From Scybalocola_A sp900557175 (GTDB lineage Bacteria > Bacillota > Clostridia > Lachnospirales > Lachnospiraceae): 36,830 nt of DNA. Positions 16,719 through 24,705 of this stretch are shown piece after piece. Below the pieces are notes generated by a model that was not told the DNA's origin, did not search any database, and saw only the letters and a program-made list of their open reading frames with translations. The stretch spans positions 1-36,830 of the forward strand of contig CALADH010000070.1 of assembly GCA_937890745.1 (NCBI GenBank), written 5' to 3'. The position numbers and the translations under genes were made by a program. Every line of letters begins with the position of its first letter. The stretch's first letter is position 1.

Positions 16719-16788
16719 CAGCTTTGTAAGATTGGCGTGTCATTTGTAAGGTTAGATTAAGGCAGCCCCTTCTTCGTTTTGCTATGAT
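16716..16788 (+). promoter_or_regulatory. putative BceR-type operator and promoter of the first bceAB pair
   Basis: TGACA-GCTT-TGTAA (16716-16729), beginning at the kinase stop codon, is an interrupted palindrome. Two direct repeats, TGTAAGATT (16725-16733) and TGTAAGGTT (16745-16753), are exactly 20 bases apart, two helical turns, as expected for an OmpR-family dimer array. TATGAT (16783-16788) is a likely -10. No good -35 stands 17 bases before it, which fits an activator-dependent promoter. The binding protein is inferred to be the regulator at 15041-15730. Confidence 0.6.
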
Positions 16789-16850
16789 ATATGTGTCAAA
16801 AGAAATGAGCGCAACAGCGCATGCTTAATGAAAAGAAGGGAGCAGTTGAT

Positions 16851-17618
16851 ATGGCAATTTTAGAGGTCAGTCACATAAAGAAAATATATAGTACAAAGGC
16901 GGGGCGCCAGCAGTGTGCAGCGCTTAGAGATATCAGCTTTACTGTTGAGAAAGGCGAATTTATTGCAATTATGGGGCCTTCCGGTTCAGGGAAAACGACA
17001 TTGCTGAATAATCTTGCTTCGCTTGATACACCGACGGCGGGAACGATTGTTCTGGATGGTCAGGATATGGGAAAAATCAGCAGCAGACAAATATCCGCCT
17101 TTAGAAGAAATAATCTGGGATTTGTTTTTCAGGATTTTAATTTGCTTGATACATTTTCTGTAAAGGATAATATTTTACTGCCACTTGTTTTATCAAGAAC
17201 ACCGTATGATGTGATGATGAATAAGCTGACACCGATCGTGCGTCAGCTTAGCATTGAGCGGCTTTTGGAAAAATATCCGTATGAAATATCCGGCGGTGAG
17301 AAGCAGCGGTGCGCTGTGGCGAGGGCGTTGATTACTTCGCCGAAACTTCTTCTTGCCGATGAGCCGACAGGCGCTCTTGATTCAAGAGCCTCCGCGAATT
17401 TAATGCGTATGTTTAAGGCTTTTAATGAGGGCGGCCAGACAATTCTTATGGTTACGCACAGTGCACAGGCGGCAGCCTATGCCACACGTGTGCTTTTTAT
17501 TAAGGACGGCGAGCTGTTTAACCAGCTTTATAAAGGCGATGAGAGTGACCGTGAATTTTTTGAGCGTATCATGTCGGCAACGACGGTACTTGAGGCCGGA
17601 GGTGAGAGCTTTGCGTAA
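16851..17618 (+). CDS. BceA-like ABC transporter ATP-binding protein
   Basis: The start at 16851 is chosen because GAAGGGAG precedes it. Ten upstream codons lack a binding site. The 255-residue ATPase has Walker A 'GPSGSGKTT', the Q-loop in 'FVFQDFNLLDTFSV', the signature 'ISGGEKQR', Walker B 'LLLADEPTGALDS' and the H-loop 'MVTHS'. It belongs to the MacB/BceA class that powers peptide-antibiotic detoxification modules with a FtsX-like permease. The permease gene starts inside its last codons. It is close to the second copy at 34346-35113, which also encodes 255 residues. Confidence 0.94.
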   Translation: MAILEVSHIKKIYSTKAGRQQCAALRDISFTVEKGEFIAIMGPSGSGKTTLLNNLASLDTPTAGTIVLDGQDMGKISSRQISAFRRNNLGFVFQDFNLLDTFSVKDNILLPLVLSRTPYDVMMNKLTPIVRQLSIERLLEKYPYEISGGEKQRCAVARALITSPKLLLADEPTGALDSRASANLMRMFKAFNEGGQTILMVTHSAQAAAYATRVLFIKDGELFNQLYKGDESDREFFERIMSATTVLEAGGESFA

Positions 17619-19701
17619 AGGATTTTATTTTAAGCTTGCCATCTCAAATATTAAACGAAATAAAGATGTTTTTAAACCGTATATGTTTGCATCGGCATTG
17701 ATGGTTTTTGTCTATTATGTTTTTAAGCTTTTAAACGGAAACGAGGGTATTGCGGGCATTACAAATTCAATGACATTTAGTTTTGTCATGATGATTGGCG
17801 TCTACGTGGCCATGGGATTTTCAGTCATTTTTATTTTCTATGCCAACAGTTTTATTATGAAGCGGCGCAAAAAGGAGCTTGGACTTTACGGTATTTTAGG
17901 GCTTGAGAAGCGGCATATCGGCATTTTGATGGCGTGGGAGACTGTCATTACAGGGGTCATATCCATGGCTTCAGGTATTATTTTCGGCCTTGTATTTTCA
18001 AAGCTTGCGGTGCTTGCGGCAGCAAAGCTGATGCGCAGTCAGGCAGAGTCAACACTTATTATTAAAGGTGATACGATTACGGGAACTATTTTGTTTTTTG
18101 CGGCTGTTTTTTTACTTGTACTTATCTACAATCTTTTTCAGGTCAGTTTAAGCCGCCCCATTGACTTACTGAAAAGTGAGAATAAAGGTGAGGCAGAGCC
18201 GAAGGGCTCACTTGCTCTGACCGTTGCCGGTGTTTTATTTCTGGCGGCAGGTTACGGCGCCGCATGGATTATGAGCGATGCGGGATTGATTTTCGTTTTA
18301 GCCGGACCGACCGTGGCGGCAGTCATTATCGGCACATATATGCTTTTTGTGGCGGGCAGTATTTTCGTGTTAAAACAGATGAAAAAAAGCCGCCGCATTT
18401 ATTATAAGCCGGATAATTTTATTTCGATTTCGGGGCTGATGCACCGGATGAAGCAAAATGCTGTCGGACTTGCAAGTATTTGTATTTTATGCACGATGGT
18501 GATTATTACGCTGTCGACAACGTTTTGTTTATGGTTCGGCGTCGAGGATTCACTCAAAAATTCATTTTCAGATGATGTGACGGTTTCCTCGATGCCGGAG
18601 GAATACAAGACGGCCTTTGAGGCGTCGGTAAAGGAATATTCAAAAAAGTATGATGTTTCTGTTGATGACTTATACATTTTTGAAGACAGAGGCTTTCAGG
18701 GGAATATTGACAGCGATGGGAATCTGACAACAGCGTGGAAAAAATCAGAGGACGGCAGCGGCTATTCTCTTGAAAATTATCTTGATATTATCATTATTTC
18801 GGCACAGGACTATGAAATGATGACCGGGCAGACGGCAGAGCTCGCAAAAGATGAAGCTTTTTTTGTATTTGACAGAGAAAAGGTAAACGAAGAATGGCGG
18901 TATACGCCGACAGACGGTCTGAATCATATTTCGGCAGGGATGACGCTTCATGTTGACGATGACGGTGCGATGGCGCTTGACTATGGAGGTCAGGATGCTG
19001 AAGAAATTAAGCCGATTGATGTGATGCTGAAAATTACAGATGTTCGCAGTGATGACACGCTGCTCCAGGGTAAATATGGACAGAGAGGCATGATATATCT
19101 TGTTGTTGCCGATGAAGATATGGCTGAGTCATGCAGTAACAGGCGGATGATGTATTCATCTGCCCGTTACAGAGCTGTTTTAAATTACAGCGGCAGCGAG
19201 ACGGCGAGAAGTCAGTTTATACATGCAGTAGATGACGCGCTTTATGCGACAGGCTACGCAGCGATGATGTACAGCTTTGACCTGACGAAGGAGAGATATT
19301 ATGGCGCTTACGGCGGACTTTTATTTGTCGGTGTTTTCTTATCCATATTGTTTTTGATGGCGATGGTCATTATTATCTACTATAAGCAGATGTCCGAGGG
19401 ATTTGAAGATAAAGCGCGGTATCACATATTAATGCAGGTGGGCATTGACGAGCAGGATGTGCGAAAAACAATCAATAAGCAAGTGCGCTCAATATTTATG
19501 CTGCCGCTTTTAGTGGGTGTGATTCACACGGCCGCTGCTTTTAAGATGATGGGGCATCTTGTCAGTATGGCTGATGTGGCAGGTATTGAGAATTATGGCA
19601 TGTTCGGACTGTGTACAATCATTGTGACCGGTTTAACAGCACTCATTTATATGGTTGTCTATAAGATAACTGCAAAAGCTTATTATAAGTTTGTTTATTG
19701 A
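17611..19701 (+). CDS. BceB-like ABC transporter permease
   Basis: A TTG start at 17611 has GGAGGTGAG upstream and overlaps bceA by 8 bases. The second copy of this pair has exactly the same 8-base overlap, which supports the choice. The 696-residue protein has the FtsX-type layout with about ten helices and one large extracytoplasmic domain (about residues 305-563) between helices seven and eight, which in BceB proteins contacts the peptide or lipid target and signals to BceS. The cytoplasmic segments 'SFIMKRRKKELGLYGILG' and 'IIIYYKQMSEGFEDKAR' are typical. The likely role is removal of peptide antibiotics from lipid II cycle intermediates. Confidence 0.93.
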   Translation: MRKGFYFKLAISNIKRNKDVFKPYMFASALMVFVYYVFKLLNGNEGIAGITNSMTFSFVMMIGVYVAMGFSVIFIFYANSFIMKRRKKELGLYGILGLEKRHIGILMAWETVITGVISMASGIIFGLVFSKLAVLAAAKLMRSQAESTLIIKGDTITGTILFFAAVFLLVLIYNLFQVSLSRPIDLLKSENKGEAEPKGSLALTVAGVLFLAAGYGAAWIMSDAGLIFVLAGPTVAAVIIGTYMLFVAGSIFVLKQMKKSRRIYYKPDNFISISGLMHRMKQNAVGLASICILCTMVIITLSTTFCLWFGVEDSLKNSFSDDVTVSSMPEEYKTAFEASVKEYSKKYDVSVDDLYIFEDRGFQGNIDSDGNLTTAWKKSEDGSGYSLENYLDIIIISAQDYEMMTGQTAELAKDEAFFVFDREKVNEEWRYTPTDGLNHISAGMTLHVDDDGAMALDYGGQDAEEIKPIDVMLKITDVRSDDTLLQGKYGQRGMIYLVVADEDMAESCSNRRMMYSSARYRAVLNYSGSETARSQFIHAVDDALYATGYAAMMYSFDLTKERYYGAYGGLLFVGVFLSILFLMAMVIIIYYKQMSEGFEDKARYHILMQVGIDEQDVRKTINKQVRSIFMLPLLVGVIHTAAAFKMMGHLVSMADVAGIENYGMFGLCTIIVTGLTALIYMVVYKITAKAYYKFVY

Positions 19702-19739
19702 GAAAATTTTAACAATATTTTAAAAAAAGTGTAAAAATA

Positions 19740-19767
19740 TTGATTTTTTCAATGTTTTCGCTATAAT
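19740..19767 (+). promoter_or_regulatory. probable promoter for thiD
   Basis: TTGATT (19740-19745), a 16-base spacer and a perfect TATAAT (19762-19767) lie 39 bases after the permease stop codon. Transcription would begin near 19774, just before a terminator-like hairpin. Confidence 0.55.
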
Positions 19768-19784
19768 GATAATAGGATTTACAC

Positions 19785-19810
19785 AAAAGGACGGAGAAAT
19801 CCGTCCTTTT
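19785..19810 (+). terminator. intrinsic terminator or attenuator upstream of thiD
   Basis: AAAAGGACGG (19785-19794), a six-base loop and CCGTCCTTTT (19801-19810) form a perfect 10-base stem with a short T-run. It can end the permease transcript. Because a TATAAT promoter lies just upstream, it may also act on the thiD leader. A second small hairpin, GCATGAA-TACAT-TTCATGC, is at 19847-19865. Confidence 0.7.
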
Positions 19811-19896
19811 ATAATGATATAGTCCATTCTTTTAGAAGCTTGTGCTGCATGAATACATTTCATGCGGGAATGGGCATTTGCATGAGAGGAGATAAC

Positions 19897-20676
19897 ATGA
19901 AAAAGGTTTTAACGATTGCCGGTTCAGATTGCAGCGGCGGTGCAGGTATTCAGGCGGATTTAAAGACAATGAGCGCCCATAAGGTGTACGGGATGAGTGT
20001 CATCACGGCATTGACAGCGCAGAATACAACAGGTGTGTACGGTGTTTTGGATGCCGGTGCAGATTTTGTCGGACGCCAGCTGGACTGCGTATTTGAGGAT
20101 ATTTATCCGGATGCCGTAAAAATTGGTATGGTTTCAAATATAGAAACAATAGAGGTCATTGCTGAGAAGCTTTTAAAATATAAGGCGAAAAATATTGTGA
20201 TTGATCCTGTGATGGTATCAACAAGCGGCTGCGCGCTTATGAGCCCGGATGCCTGTGGGACACTGATTGAAAAGTTGCTTCCGCTCGGTGATATTATTAC
20301 ACCGAATATTCCGGAGGCTGAAAAACTCTGCGGTTTTGCTATTCAATCAGAGGATGATATGATCCGCGCCGCAAAAAAAATCGGCTTCAACTTAAATGGC
20401 AGTGTTCTGATTAAGGGCGGGCATTTAACAGAGACAGCCGACGATTTACTGATGTGCGGCAGCGATATCCGCTGGTATCAGGCGGAGCGCATTGATAATC
20501 CGAATACCCATGGTACGGGCTGTACACTTTCCTCGGCCATTGCAAGTAATCTGGCACTCGGCTTTGATATGCCACAAAGTGTTGCCAATGCCAAAGCCTA
20601 TATTACCGGAGCCTTAAAGGATGGACTCAATCTTGGAAAAGGCAGCGGGCCGTTGAATCATTGTTTTAATATATAA
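19897..20676 (+). CDS. thiD: hydroxymethylpyrimidine / phosphomethylpyrimidine kinase (ThiD; pyridoxal-kinase-like family)
   Basis: The start at 19897 is chosen from GAGAGGA six bases upstream. Nineteen upstream codons fall in the leader. The 259-residue protein has the family N terminus 'TIAGSDCSGGAGIQADLKT' and the C-terminal anion-hole/catalytic motif 'NTHGTGCTLSSAIA'. ThiD phosphorylates HMP and HMP-P for thiamine diphosphate synthesis. Some family members also phosphorylate pyridoxal, and the sequence alone does not exclude this. No other thiamine genes are adjacent, and the leader lacks a recognisable THI-box (TPP riboswitch), which suggests a salvage role. Confidence 0.9.
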   Translation: MKKVLTIAGSDCSGGAGIQADLKTMSAHKVYGMSVITALTAQNTTGVYGVLDAGADFVGRQLDCVFEDIYPDAVKIGMVSNIETIEVIAEKLLKYKAKNIVIDPVMVSTSGCALMSPDACGTLIEKLLPLGDIITPNIPEAEKLCGFAIQSEDDMIRAAKKIGFNLNGSVLIKGGHLTETADDLLMCGSDIRWYQAERIDNPNTHGTGCTLSSAIASNLALGFDMPQSVANAKAYITGALKDGLNLGKGSGPLNHCFNI

Positions 20677-20692
20677 AGATTGCGGGAAGATT

Positions 20693-20706
20693 GTGACAGC
20701 TGTCAC
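20693..20706. promoter_or_regulatory. perfect 14-base palindrome GTGACAGCTGTCAC
   Basis: The palindrome lies between thiD and the DUF4003-like gene, 22 bases before the latter's start and just ahead of its GAGAGG ribosome binding site. It may be an operator or a small RNA hairpin that affects translation initiation. No binding protein is identified. Confidence 0.45.
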
Positions 20707-20728
20707 CAGAGCTTGAGAGGTGATTTTT

Positions 20729-21697
20729 ATGGATGATAAATTACTGAAACAAAGTGACTTGTTCATAAATAATAGAATTGCGATGCGGCGCGGTTTTTTG
20801 TGGGATTACGCATCTGTTCAGGGCGTCTGTGCCCTTATGTGGTCGGCCTATCAGAAGGAAATTGATGTAGAGAAAATACGTCAGTGCAAAAAGGCGCTGA
20901 AGGATGAAGCGGAAGTGTTTTGTTATCTTGAAGATAATGCTTTTGTTGCGGCCGCTGCCATGCTGGCGCTTTCCGATAATCCGCCGTATATGCTGAAAAA
21001 ACTCAAAAAGCTTTATAAAATGATGATGGCTGAAGGTTTTAAGCCGACGGGACAGCTGCTTTTAACCGCGCTTATTCTTATACGTTTTCATGATGAAAGA
21101 GAATTTCCGGCAATTATTAAAAAGACAAAGCATATATGTCTTTCACTGAAAACAGGGCCATGGCATGAGATGGTTGTGCCGGCAGATCAAATCGAGGCGG
21201 CACAGAGTACAATCGGTGCGGATGTCAGGGCAGTGATGCAGCGGGAAAAACAGTACAGACGGCTTTTAAGAGATGAATTTCCGTCGCTGGTAATCGCAGA
21301 GCTTTTAAGCAGCAGCCTGATTATTGATCACAGCAATGAGGCGGGCAATGTTGTCAAGCTTTTATCTTTATATGCCACTGTCCGCGGTGAGTCTGAGAAA
21401 ATATATTTTAAATATGCGTATGATTATACAGCGCTTGCGGTGCTCACGATGGTGACAAAGGTGCCGGAGGAGACGATGACAAAGGTTTTTGAGGTATATG
21501 ATTATCTGAACGCCCGGCAGGAGCTGAATCATTTAAAACTGGCCCAATATCAATACTTTTATTATTCGGCAATGATTGTTGCCATGACTGATATAGGGCA
21601 GGCGCGTTATAGTAAATATACATTTGAGAGTGACGGAGATATATTTATGGCAGCAAGTATTGTACCGCTTATATCGCTTGTCATATCGAGAACATAA
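20729..21697 (+). CDS. DUF4003-like protein of unknown function
   Basis: The start is taken as ATG 20729, with GAGAGG 8 bases upstream, rather than an in-frame GTG 9 bases earlier. The 322-residue protein is largely helical, without membrane segments or a signal peptide. The start 'LKQSDLFINNRIAMRRGF', the hydrophobic helix 'DNAFVAAAAMLALSDNP' and the later 'FKPTGQLLLTALIL' segment resemble the Bacillota DUF4003 family, which has no known function. There are no obvious catalytic motifs. It follows thiD by 52 bases and may be cotranscribed with it. The family call is by recall of sequence style and should be treated as moderate. Confidence 0.65.
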   Translation: MDDKLLKQSDLFINNRIAMRRGFLWDYASVQGVCALMWSAYQKEIDVEKIRQCKKALKDEAEVFCYLEDNAFVAAAAMLALSDNPPYMLKKLKKLYKMMMAEGFKPTGQLLLTALILIRFHDEREFPAIIKKTKHICLSLKTGPWHEMVVPADQIEAAQSTIGADVRAVMQREKQYRRLLRDEFPSLVIAELLSSSLIIDHSNEAGNVVKLLSLYATVRGESEKIYFKYAYDYTALAVLTMVTKVPEETMTKVFEVYDYLNARQELNHLKLAQYQYFYYSAMIVAMTDIGQARYSKYTFESDGDIFMAASIVPLISLVISRT

Positions 21698-21728
21698 TAT
21701 AAAAACGTGCAGCAGCGCGTTTCACATG

Positions 21729-21754
21729 AAAGCAGGGCTTAAGTGCCCTGCTTT
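21729..21754. terminator. bidirectional terminator overlapping the PHP gene end
   Basis: AAAGCAGGGC (21729-21738), a TTAAGT loop and GCCCTGCTTT (21745-21754) form a perfect 10-base stem with A and T tails on both strands. The right arm is made of the last codons of the minus-strand PHP gene, and the loop holds its stop codon. It should end both the thiD/DUF4003 and the PHP operons. Confidence 0.85.
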
Positions 21755-22467
21755 AAATAGTTTATAACTTCTTTGGCTGTCGGCAGCTGCCCTTTGGCCG
21801 GAATATGTAAAAAATAGTCCGGCTCGTGAATGTCCCATAAGTAGTGGGCGTCGGAATCACAGATCATCCGGCAGCTGTTCAGGTAAGGGTTTGAGGCTGC
21901 AATGGCATCACGGTTTGCCGGATTGTGCAGTTCAAAGCATGTAAAACGGCTGTCAGGCGGCACAAAGCCAAGATTGGAGATAAGACTGTTGCTTGTTTTA
22001 TCAATATGTGCCGGAATCATGATGCCGTCGTAACTTTCGGTCAGAGCAAAAACATTGTCAAAGGAAATATCAGTGCTTCCAATCAGAAGAAGATCTTCCT
22101 CACCGGCAAGGCAGTCATTTTCATCCATGATTTGCTGCCGCCCGAAAATATCCGGTCTGTTTTTAATGGGCATGATATGCCGGTGTACATAGCTGTCAAA
22201 ATCAAGGGCAGCTTCCAGACTCTTAAAAAGACAGACAACATGAACCTCCTCAGCCGTACAAAGCTCCATGCCGGCAATCGCCGTAATACCGCAGTCTTCG
22301 GCTGCTTTTAAGACGGCCGGACAGTTTTTGCAGCTGTTGTGGTCGGTAACAGCAATGACAGACAGCCCTTTTACAGAGGCCATGCCGGCAATATTTGCCG
22401 GTGTCATGTCATCATCGCCACAGGGCGACAGGCAGGAATGGATATGAAAATCGTAAGAAAAAGCCAT
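21739..22467 (-). CDS. PHP-domain metal-dependent phosphoesterase
   Basis: The start at 22467 (MAFSYDFHIHS) is chosen because GGAGG lies 8 bases upstream. Longer frames run into the DRTGG gene. The 242-residue protein has the PHP signatures H8-x-H10 ('DFHIHSCLSPCG'), 'VTDHNS' and a C-terminal 'CDSDAHYLWDI', matching trinuclear metal-binding phosphoesterases. PHP proteins hydrolyse nucleotides, histidinol phosphate or other phosphoesters. The substrate here is unknown. It is the last gene of the operon of signalling-type genes next to the hydrogenase, an arrangement also seen at hydrogenase loci of Thermotoga and clostridia as far as I recall, so a link to hydrogenase regulation or maturation is an inference from context. 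Confidence 0.87.
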   Translation of the reverse strand: MAFSYDFHIHSCLSPCGDDDMTPANIAGMASVKGLSVIAVTDHNSCKNCPAVLKAAEDCGITAIAGMELCTAEEVHVVCLFKSLEAALDFDSYVHRHIMPIKNRPDIFGRQQIMDENDCLAGEEDLLLIGSTDISFDNVFALTESYDGIMIPAHIDKTSNSLISNLGFVPPDSRFTCFELHNPANRDAIAASNPYLNSCRMICDSDAHYLWDIHEPDYFLHIPAKGQLPTAKEVINYLKQGT

Positions 22468-22468
22468 A

Positions 22469-22810
22469 TTATAAGCCTCCGTCAAGAAGCAAATGGACTT
22501 TGAGCGCTGCATCAAAAACAGGCAGTGCTGTTTTAAATACACAGATACCCTGAGCTTTTGCTTTAGCCCGGCACATTTCATCAAGGTCAGTCCCCTCGGC
22601 TAAAATAATGCAGGACGCATCGGCTAAGGATGCTACGGCAAGTGTATTAATATTTGCCATGACAGTCACCCATGCACAGTCTGACGGCGCACGGCTCATG
22701 GCAATACTTAAAAGGTCACAGCAAAAAACTTTTTCAATAGTTCTTTCGCTGTTTTCAGCTTCAGAAACCAGTTCTAAAAAATCACATTGAGTTAAATCTT
22801 TAATAGTCAT
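22469..22810 (-). CDS. DRTGG-domain protein (first of two in the operon)
   Basis: The 113-residue protein looks like a free-standing DRTGG domain: alternating beta/alpha pattern with 'VTVMANINTLAVASLADASCIILAEG' and 'AKAQGICVFKTALPVFDAA'. DRTGG domains occur with CBS domains, in phosphotransacetylase N termini and as small single proteins. They are thought to bind small ligands or partner proteins. The stop codon lies one base before the PHP start (TTATAATATG), and GGAGGTG precedes its own ATG. A similar protein is encoded at 24698-25051 in the same operon, so this locus carries two. Confidence 0.7.
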   Translation of the reverse strand: MTIKDLTQCDFLELVSEAENSERTIEKVFCCDLLSIAMSRAPSDCAWVTVMANINTLAVASLADASCIILAEGTDLDEMCRAKAKAQGICVFKTALPVFDAALKVHLLLDGGL

Positions 22811-22837
22811 TGAAATTCACCTCCATGTTGTGTGCCG

Positions 22838-24271
22838 TCATTGAAGCGGCGGCAGCGGAAAGGTCTTGGTCTGCTCGTTGTTGTCTTTTGTGTCAGCGTC
22901 AAGCAGTGCAATTTCCTTTGTAATCCGGTCAATATATGTCTGGAGCATATAAATGCAGTCGGTTGATGCGGCGTCGGCTTCCATCGCTTCCTTTGCAAGT
23001 TCCTTGTATTGGAGTGAAAGCGTATGGATATCTTCCTTCAGTTTGTGAATGCAGTCGTGTTCTGAGGCCTCGCCGCGGACAATATCTTCCGCAAGAGCAT
23101 GGCATGACGGCGCGCCGCACGAGCCGCAGTCCAGTCCCGGAAATTTTTCAGTCAGCGCTTCAACCTGTTTTAGCTTCTTTATACTGTCGATAATATTTTC
23201 TCCCAGATTAAAAACCGGTTCGTATTTCACAGGAGTCTCCCAATACATTTCGGAAAGCCCGGCTTTTGTGTCAAGATGGGTGACAGATACCGGAAGATAG
23301 CGGTTTAACCGTTTAAGCTTTGCTTTGGCAATATAAGGATTTTCAACAGTGAGGACGCCGCCGACACAGCCGCCGCTGCACGCATTCAGCTCTATAAATC
23401 TCAGCGCAGTCAGCTTTTCATCTTCCATATCTTCAAGAACATGAATAACGTTTTCGATACCGTCGGCTGCAAGGTAGCTGTCAATAATAAGACCGCCGGC
23501 CTCACCGCCGCTGCCGCCCCAGCCGATGCCGATTTTTCCTGAGGTAGACAAATCCATCGGCGCGCCCTGTGCCCTTTTCATCAGCGGCAGCATGAGCGGA
23601 TAAACGTCTTTGATGGCAATAACGCTGTCGATTTCGCTTTTTTGTGTGCCGAGGGGCGATTTTGCAAAAGTGACCTTGGACGGACACGGCGAAATAAATA
23701 CAATGCCGATTTTTTCTCTCGGAAGCCCGGTCTTTTTCTGTGCCTTAGACAGTGCCAGCCTTGCGGCAATTTCCACCGGCGGCAGCAGCGGCAGCATATG
23801 GTCGATCAGGTTTGGAAAACGGACTCTTATAAGTCGGACAACACTTGGACAGGCGGTGCTTATAAGCGGCCACTTCTCAGGATGCTCCTCCACATAAATC
23901 CGGGAGGCGGCGCTGACTAATTCTGCGGCGGCACTGACTTCAAAAACATCGTCAAAGCCCATATAAATAAGGGCGGTGAGGACGATATTCACATCATCGA
24001 GATTGTTAAACTGGCTGTAAAGTGTCGGTGCAGGAAGCGCCACCGTGTATTCATATTTTTTAAGCACATCGTCAATGACATCCCGCCGTATTTTTTTTGC
24101 ATGGTGCGGACAGATGCGGACGCACTCGCCGCAGTCGATACAATATTCACTTGTGATTCTTGCTTTTCCGTTTCGGACGCGGATGGCCTGAGTCGGGCAG
24201 CGTTTAATACAGTTGATGCAGCCTTTGCACAGGTTTTCCATCAGGTAAACGGAATGAAAAAATTTATTCAT
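22838..24271 (-). CDS. sensory-type [FeFe] hydrogenase homologue (HydS-like, group C/D)
   Basis: The 477-residue protein has two [4Fe-4S] motifs (C15/18/21/25 and C44/47/50/54), an [FeFe] hydrogenase H-cluster domain (about 80-350) and a C-terminal PF04060-type Fe-S motif (C382/385/390/407), ending in a helical tail without a PAS domain. All three H-cluster loops are non-standard: L1 reads T139-A-C141-P (the proton-relay cysteine seems replaced by Ala), L2 reads S194-P-C196-PSK instead of MPC, and L3 reads N296-A-C298-SGG-C302. The four cluster-ligand cysteines appear kept. This matches the slow, putatively sensory hydrogenases such as T. maritima HydS. It overlaps the next upstream gene, an ATPase, by four bases, which suggests they form a signalling pair. 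Confidence 0.88.
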   Translation of the reverse strand: MNKFFHSVYLMENLCKGCINCIKRCPTQAIRVRNGKARITSEYCIDCGECVRICPHHAKKIRRDVIDDVLKKYEYTVALPAPTLYSQFNNLDDVNIVLTALIYMGFDDVFEVSAAAELVSAASRIYVEEHPEKWPLISTACPSVVRLIRVRFPNLIDHMLPLLPPVEIAARLALSKAQKKTGLPREKIGIVFISPCPSKVTFAKSPLGTQKSEIDSVIAIKDVYPLMLPLMKRAQGAPMDLSTSGKIGIGWGGSGGEAGGLIIDSYLAADGIENVIHVLEDMEDEKLTALRFIELNACSGGCVGGVLTVENPYIAKAKLKRLNRYLPVSVTHLDTKAGLSEMYWETPVKYEPVFNLGENIIDSIKKLKQVEALTEKFPGLDCGSCGAPSCHALAEDIVRGEASEHDCIHKLKEDIHTLSLQYKELAKEAMEADAASTDCIYMLQTYIDRITKEIALLDADTKDNNEQTKTFPLPPLQ

Positions 24272-24705
24272 GACATCACTCCCGGATTTTTGACGATCAT
24301 TGTCACTGTCGTGCCTTTGCCGACGACAGAGTTGATAGACATATCGTCTGAGTATTTTTTCATATTCGGCAGTCCCATGCCCGCGCCAAAGCCTAAGGAG
24401 CGCACATCATCCGGCGCTGTCGAATAGCCGGCCTGCATTGCCTTTTCTACATCGGCAATACCGGGGCCTGTGTCGGCAAGCACCATTGTTACCTTGTCGG
24501 GGGCAATGGTGACGGTAATTCTGCCGCCATTGGCATGGATAACCATATTAATTTCGCCCTCGTACATGGCGATAGCGACTTTTCGGACAATTTCCGGGGC
24601 GACGCCAAGCTGCTTCAGAATTTTTTTTGTGTCGCTGCTTGCCTCGCCGGCTCTCGTAAAATCATCCGAGGAAACATCATAGGTTAATACAAGCTCATCA
24701 TTCAT
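24268..24705 (-). CDS. anti-sigma-factor-like HATPase protein (RsbW/SpoIIAB-type fold)
   Basis: The 145-residue protein is a single GHKL ATPase domain. 'EGEINMVIHAN' is the N box, 'LADTGPGI' is the G1 box and 'GAGMGLPNMKK' is the G2 box. There is no histidine-phosphotransfer domain. Proteins of this form act as serine kinases or anti-sigma factors in partner-switching systems. Its start overlaps the DRTGG gene by 8 bases, and the sensory hydrogenase gene starts inside its end (4 bases), so these three products are probably made in fixed ratio. No anti-anti-sigma (STAS) protein or PP2C phosphatase is visible in the window. Its target is therefore unknown. Confidence 0.87.
   Translation of the reverse strand: MNDELVLTYDVSSDDFTRAGEASSDTKKILKQLGVAPEIVRKVAIAMYEGEINMVIHANGGRITVTIAPDKVTMVLADTGPGIADVEKAMQAGYSTAPDDVRSLGFGAGMGLPNMKKYSDDMSINSVVGKGTTVTMIVKNPGVMS

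Noticed and set aside
19768..19896. TPP riboswitch in front of thiD
   Set aside because: The leader lacks the conserved CUGAGA and ACCUGAU-like THI-box segments. Only two simple hairpins are seen.
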